A DNA stretch of 33,928 nt, taken from assembly GCA_001774685.1 (NCBI GenBank), contig MFAS01000001.1, forward strand, positions 671,557 through 705,484, written 5' to 3'. The first letter of the stretch is position 1. Every line of letters begins with the position of its first letter. The notes under the pieces were generated by a model. It was not told the origin of the DNA, searched no databases, and worked only from the letters and a program-made list of their open reading frames with translations. The position numbers and the translations under genes were made by a program. This stretch comes from Candidatus Collierbacteria bacterium RIFOXYD2_FULL_45_13 (lineage in GTDB: Bacteria > Patescibacteriota > Microgenomatia > UBA1400 > MFAQ01). Shown piece after piece: positions 30,887 to 33,928 of the stretch.

Positions 30887-33322
30887 ATGAAATATGCCGG
30901 TTTAGAATACTCAACGGTGGTGTCGTTGCAAGAAAAGCATGGTCCAAACTCACTACCCGAGGAAAATCAGCTTCATGCCTTTTCTATCCTACTGTCTCAG
31001 TTTAAGAGTCCGCTGATATATATTCTTTTGGGGGTTATGGCACTTTCACTCGTTTTTGGAGAGTACTTGGATGTGTGGTTGATTCTATCGATTGTTCTGC
31101 TAAACGTCATTATGGGTTTTTCTCAGGAATATAGTGCACAAAAAACTTTGAGGGCACTAAGAAAAATCATTAAACCTTTTGCTACGGTTATCCGCTCGGG
31201 AACTCGCCAAACCATCGAAGCATCCGCTCTGGTTCCCGGAGATGTTGTGATTTTGGGATCAGGCGACAAGATCCCCGCCGACGGTTCTCTGCTTGAGGGA
31301 GTTGATATGCTCATCAGCGAATCAATTCTGACAGGGGAGTCTGAACCGTTAGAGAAATCACAAGGAGAAAAACATAGTAGTCTGTATATGGGTACCACCG
31401 TAATGGCCGGCCGGGGTACTATGCTCGTAGAGAGGATTGGTACACATACCGAGATCGGAAAAATCGGTAAAAGTATTACACAGTTAAAAGAATCTCAGAC
31501 GCCTCTGCAGATAAAACTCGAAAAATTTTCACAAATCTTGGTCCTTATTATTGTCAGCATCTCTATTTTGATTTTTTTGGTCGGACTACTCCTCAAGCAG
31601 GATCTGTGGAGCATGTTTCGGTATTCAATCGTCCTGTCGGTCGCCGCCATCCCCGAAGGACTTCCTATAGCCGTCACCGTTATTCTCTCTCTTGGTGTCC
31701 GGAGAATCCTCAAGAAAGAGGGTTTGGTGAAAAAACTCCTTTCAATCGAAACACTTGGCGCCACTTCAGTAATTTGCACCGATAAAACCGGAACGTTGAC
31801 TGAAGGAATCATGAAAGTGGTCAAAACAAGGTTTAAAAACCATCGGGAAGCTCTTAGAGGGCTAATTTATCTAAATACTCAGAGAACAAGTTTGGAGGTC
31901 GCCATATGGAACTTTCTAAAAAAAGAGCTGGGGAAGGATCCACAGGAGGTTCTCGATCAAGTCAATATTTTGCACGAAGAAGCTTTCGAAAGTGACAAAA
32001 AATATGCTAAAACCATCGTTAGGGTCGGACAAAAAACTTCCGGCTATATTATCGGAGCTCCCGAGGTAATTTTGGGATTCTGTGCCGTAACTAAAAAAGA
32101 AAAGGAGAGAATTCTCTATGAGTTTGAAAGTTGGGCCAGATCCGGATTGAGGGTGGTTGGCCTTTGTGAAAAACTTAATGCCGGCATAGCAAGCAAGTCT
32201 GGTTACGGCTGGTGCGGCTTAATTGGAATCAAAGATCCGGTCCGGAAAACCGTTTACGAGTCTATTGCTAAGGCCAAGACTGCCGGAATTCGAGTAATTA
32301 TTGTAACAGGGGATTATTTACACACCGCACTGAAAGTCGCCAAAGAAGTTGGGCTTGATGTACCGGATGGTGCTTTCATCGAAGGACATGAGCTCGATAA
32401 AATTTCGGCCGGAGAGTTAAAGTCACGGATACGAGACATTACTCTCTTCGCCAGAGTAGCCCCCATCCAGAAGCTTAAAATCATCCAAGCCCTTCAGGAA
32501 AACGGAGAAGTCGTTGCGATGACGGGAGACGGAGTCAATGACGGGCCGGCACTTAAGAAAGCGGACATCGGGATCGCGGTGGGATCTGCTACCGACGTAG
32601 CAAAGTCTGCCTCTGATATGGTTTTGCTAAATAGTGATTTCCATACCATCATCTCGGCTGTTGAAGAAGGCCGGATCATTTTTGCCAATATTAAGAAAGT
32701 TGTTGCTTATGTCCTCTCCAACTCATTTGCGGAGATCGTTTTGATTATGGGTGCTTTGATGCTCAACGTCCCCATACCCCTGACTATAGTTCAGATACTT
32801 TGGGTTCATCTAATTTGTGATGGTCCCCCGGACATCGTTCTTGGCTTCGAACCGAAGGAAACCGGTATTATGGAAGAGAAGCCACGAAAATTAATTAGTG
32901 AACACATTCTTGAGCTCCCCATGATCTTGCTGATAGTCGCAATAAGTTTGACGGCAGGGCTTACCGCCTTGTTTGCTTTTCACCACATTTTCGATGGTAC
33001 CAACTTGAGACTGGCACAAACAGTTGCCTTTGCGGTCATCGGATCAATCGATCTGACCTACATTTTCTCGTATAAAGACCTCAAGAAACCGATTTATCGC
33101 ATGAACCTGCTGGATAATAAATTTCTTTTAGGTGCGGTCTTCTATGGCTTCACCTTGCTGCTTTTAGGAATCTATAATCCCATGGTTAATCGATTGCTGG
33201 GTACTACACCCTTGAGCCTGAGCCACTGGATATACCCCTTGCTCGCCTCTATTGCCACCATTTTTTGGGTAGAGATAGTCAAGGGTTTGAGGCCAAATCA
33301 AGCCCAGAATACGAAATGGTAG
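30887..33322 (+). CDS. P2-type cation-transporting ATPase
   Basis: This 811-residue pump has ten likely membrane helices. The phosphorylated Asp299 is in ICTDKTGTLT, the A-domain TGES is at 149-152, PEGLP at 256-260, TGD at 474-476 and GDGVNDGPALKKADIG at 547-562. It is close to Ca2+ pumps of the PMR1/SERCA type, but the N-domain is small (about 90 residues from Asp299 to IGAPE), and the ATP-binding KGAPE lysine is Ile389. In the cation site Glu257, Glu616 and Asp645 are kept while the SERCA Asn768, Asn796 and Thr799 positions read Ser, His641 and Cys644. The ion is therefore uncertain. An inverted repeat lies at the start. Confidence 0.92.
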   Translation: MKYAGLEYSTVVSLQEKHGPNSLPEENQLHAFSILLSQFKSPLIYILLGVMALSLVFGEYLDVWLILSIVLLNVIMGFSQEYSAQKTLRALRKIIKPFATVIRSGTRQTIEASALVPGDVVILGSGDKIPADGSLLEGVDMLISESILTGESEPLEKSQGEKHSSLYMGTTVMAGRGTMLVERIGTHTEIGKIGKSITQLKESQTPLQIKLEKFSQILVLIIVSISILIFLVGLLLKQDLWSMFRYSIVLSVAAIPEGLPIAVTVILSLGVRRILKKEGLVKKLLSIETLGATSVICTDKTGTLTEGIMKVVKTRFKNHREALRGLIYLNTQRTSLEVAIWNFLKKELGKDPQEVLDQVNILHEEAFESDKKYAKTIVRVGQKTSGYIIGAPEVILGFCAVTKKEKERILYEFESWARSGLRVVGLCEKLNAGIASKSGYGWCGLIGIKDPVRKTVYESIAKAKTAGIRVIIVTGDYLHTALKVAKEVGLDVPDGAFIEGHELDKISAGELKSRIRDITLFARVAPIQKLKIIQALQENGEVVAMTGDGVNDGPALKKADIGIAVGSATDVAKSASDMVLLNSDFHTIISAVEEGRIIFANIKKVVAYVLSNSFAEIVLIMGALMLNVPIPLTIVQILWVHLICDGPPDIVLGFEPKETGIMEEKPRKLISEHILELPMILLIVAISLTAGLTALFAFHHIFDGTNLRLAQTVAFAVIGSIDLTYIFSYKDLKKPIYRMNLLDNKFLLGAVFYGFTLLLLGIYNPMVNRLLGTTPLSLSHWIYPLLASIATIFWVEIVKGLRPNQAQNTKW

Positions 33323-33349
33323 TGTCGAAACGACACTATGTGCTATAAT
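33320..33349 (+). promoter_or_regulatory. operator-like inverted repeat and promoter of pncB
   Basis: TAGTGTCG-AAA-CGACACTA (33320-33338) is a perfect 8-bp inverted repeat placed where the -35 box and spacer of the next promoter should be. The extended -10 TGC-TATAAT is at 33341-33349. No T-run follows, so an operator is likelier than a terminator. It also covers the stop codon of the ATPase gene. Confidence 0.5.
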
Positions 33350-33381
33350 ACCCTGTAGAAATCCAACGTACACTGAAATTA

Positions 33382-33393
33382 CGGCCTAGGCCG
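33382..33393. promoter_or_regulatory. perfect 12-bp palindrome in pncB leader
   Basis: CGGCCTAGGCCG is a perfect palindrome in the leader between the TATAAT and the GGAGG Shine-Dalgarno (33401-33405). It could be a second site for a regulator of the gene. Confidence 0.45.
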
Positions 33394-33409
33394 AAAAATT
33401 GGAGGTAGC

Positions 33410-33928
33410 ATGAAGCCCATAATTACGTCAAGGTATGAGACAGACGGTTACAAATTAACGATGGGAAACATCTTTTGGTTCATGAACATGGTCCAAGAAC
33501 GAAAAATACGTGGACGATATATGTTTGTAGATCGTGATGGTACACGGTACCCCGCCGGACATCTTGATCAGCTTAAGGAAGAGATCGGCTATATGGCTTC
33601 ACTTTCCGCCGATCCTTACGTGTCCGGGTACATAAGTGACAAGTGGCCTTTTTTGCCGAACAGTTTTCTGCAATGGTACGACCAAGTCTTCTTTCACGAT
33701 ACCAGTCAGCTCGATTTATCGCAAAAAGATGGCGAACTGCGGGTAGTAGTAGAAGGACCAATCCACACCGCCACACACTGGGAAGTACCATTTTTACGCA
33801 TCAACTCAACCATACTGAGCCGAGAACTGGGCCACAATTCTCCCTCCGGCTGGAGACTTCAAGCTGAGGAAAATGCCAAGTTTTTTTGGGAAAACAATAT
33901 TGCTTACTCGGAGGGTGGCGGGCGTCGA
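33410..33928 (+). CDS. pncB: nicotinate phosphoribosyltransferase (3' end cut by window)
   Basis: The first 173 codons of a gene that leaves the window open. The N-terminal SRYETDGYKLTMGNIFWFMN matches nicotinate phosphoribosyltransferase, whose members begin DxYKLTM. A later EGPIHTATHWEVPFLRINSTILSRE fits the family core (EGP...WEVP-L). The enzyme makes nicotinate mononucleotide from nicotinate and PRPP with ATP, the salvage entry to NAD. This matters if the cell cannot make NAD from scratch. The start is supported by GGAGG 4 nt upstream. Two palindromes in the control region suggest repression, with the NrtR-like protein as a candidate. A nicotinamide-specific relative is an alternative, but less likely. 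Confidence 0.85.
   Translation, partial: MKPIITSRYETDGYKLTMGNIFWFMNMVQERKIRGRYMFVDRDGTRYPAGHLDQLKEEIGYMASLSADPYVSGYISDKWPFLPNSFLQWYDQVFFHDTSQLDLSQKDGELRVVVEGPIHTATHWEVPFLRINSTILSRELGHNSPSGWRLQAEENAKFFWENNIAYSEGGGRR

Noticed and set aside
33320-33338. Rho-independent terminator for the P-type ATPase
   Set aside because: The stem is good, but no T-run follows and a consensus extended -10 begins within 3 nt, so operator use is more likely.
33573-33791. Minus-strand open frame near the right end
   Set aside because: It lies opposite the well-supported nicotinate phosphoribosyltransferase frame, which runs open to the window edge.
1-33928. UGA recoded as glycine or another amino acid, as in some CPR groups
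   Set aside because: Several core genes (ruvA, gatA, the ABC-F gene) end at UGA right where the protein family ends.
1-33928. CRISPR array, prophage or insertion sequence
   Set aside because: No regularly spaced repeats, transposase, integrase, capsid or terminase frames were seen.

Overview
This window looks like chromosomal DNA from a small-genome bacterium of the Candidate Phyla Radiation (Patescibacteria), most likely near Microgenomates. The phylum guess is an inference from gene content and gene style: extreme packing, convergent genes whose stop codons overlap, shortened versions of core proteins (HolA, GatB, an ABC-F ATPase, a one-domain MGMT), an isopentenyl phosphate kinase and many small orphan proteins. 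UGA is used as a normal stop. No phage, transposase, CRISPR or plasmid genes were seen.

Layout. 1-4705: the C-terminal PHP part of a family-X DNA polymerase (cut by the window edge), lemA, htpX, a cysteine-rich pentapeptide protein, an orphan gene, a minus-strand isopentenyl phosphate kinase and a RdgB/HAM1-type nucleotide pyrophosphatase. 4702-8257: a CIRCE-like operator in front of an N-domain-less clpB, followed by a compact ABC-F ATPase. 8297-11701: a small minus-strand orphan gene and gatC-gatA-gatB, whose product amidates mischarged tRNA. 11691-13546: a minus-strand alpha/beta hydrolase and one-domain MGMT, divergent from an orphan gene across only 14 bp. 13580-17622: dnaE and rplS. 17637-21713: an NrtR-like Nudix protein divergent from a DipZ-like CcdA-thioredoxin fusion, a PQQ-type sugar dehydrogenase and a DoxX-like membrane protein, which together look like an envelope redox group. 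21767-24845: orphan genes, a secreted phospholipase-D-fold protein, an HD-like protein and a duplicated membrane protein. 24890-25188: tRNA-Glu and tRNA-Lys (minus strand) enclosing an unassigned three-way-junction element. 25242-29084: ruvC, ruvA, ruvB, a secreted glycoside hydrolase and holA. 29134-33928: an orphan gene, a DEAD-box helicase with a structured 5' leader, a P2-type cation ATPase, and the start of a nicotinate phosphoribosyltransferase gene that runs off the window.

Two expression styles recur. About a dozen genes have a good -10 hexamer ending only 5-8 nt before the start codon, which implies leaderless mRNAs; these include gatC, rdgB, ruvC, ruvA, the Nudix gene and dipZ. A second set has a real leader with a strong Shine-Dalgarno sequence, and the strong hairpin terminators close these units rather than the leaderless ones. 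I rate this split, the structured element between the tRNAs, the CIRCE-clpB unit, the helicase leader and the 14-bp bidirectional promoter as the most interesting signals.
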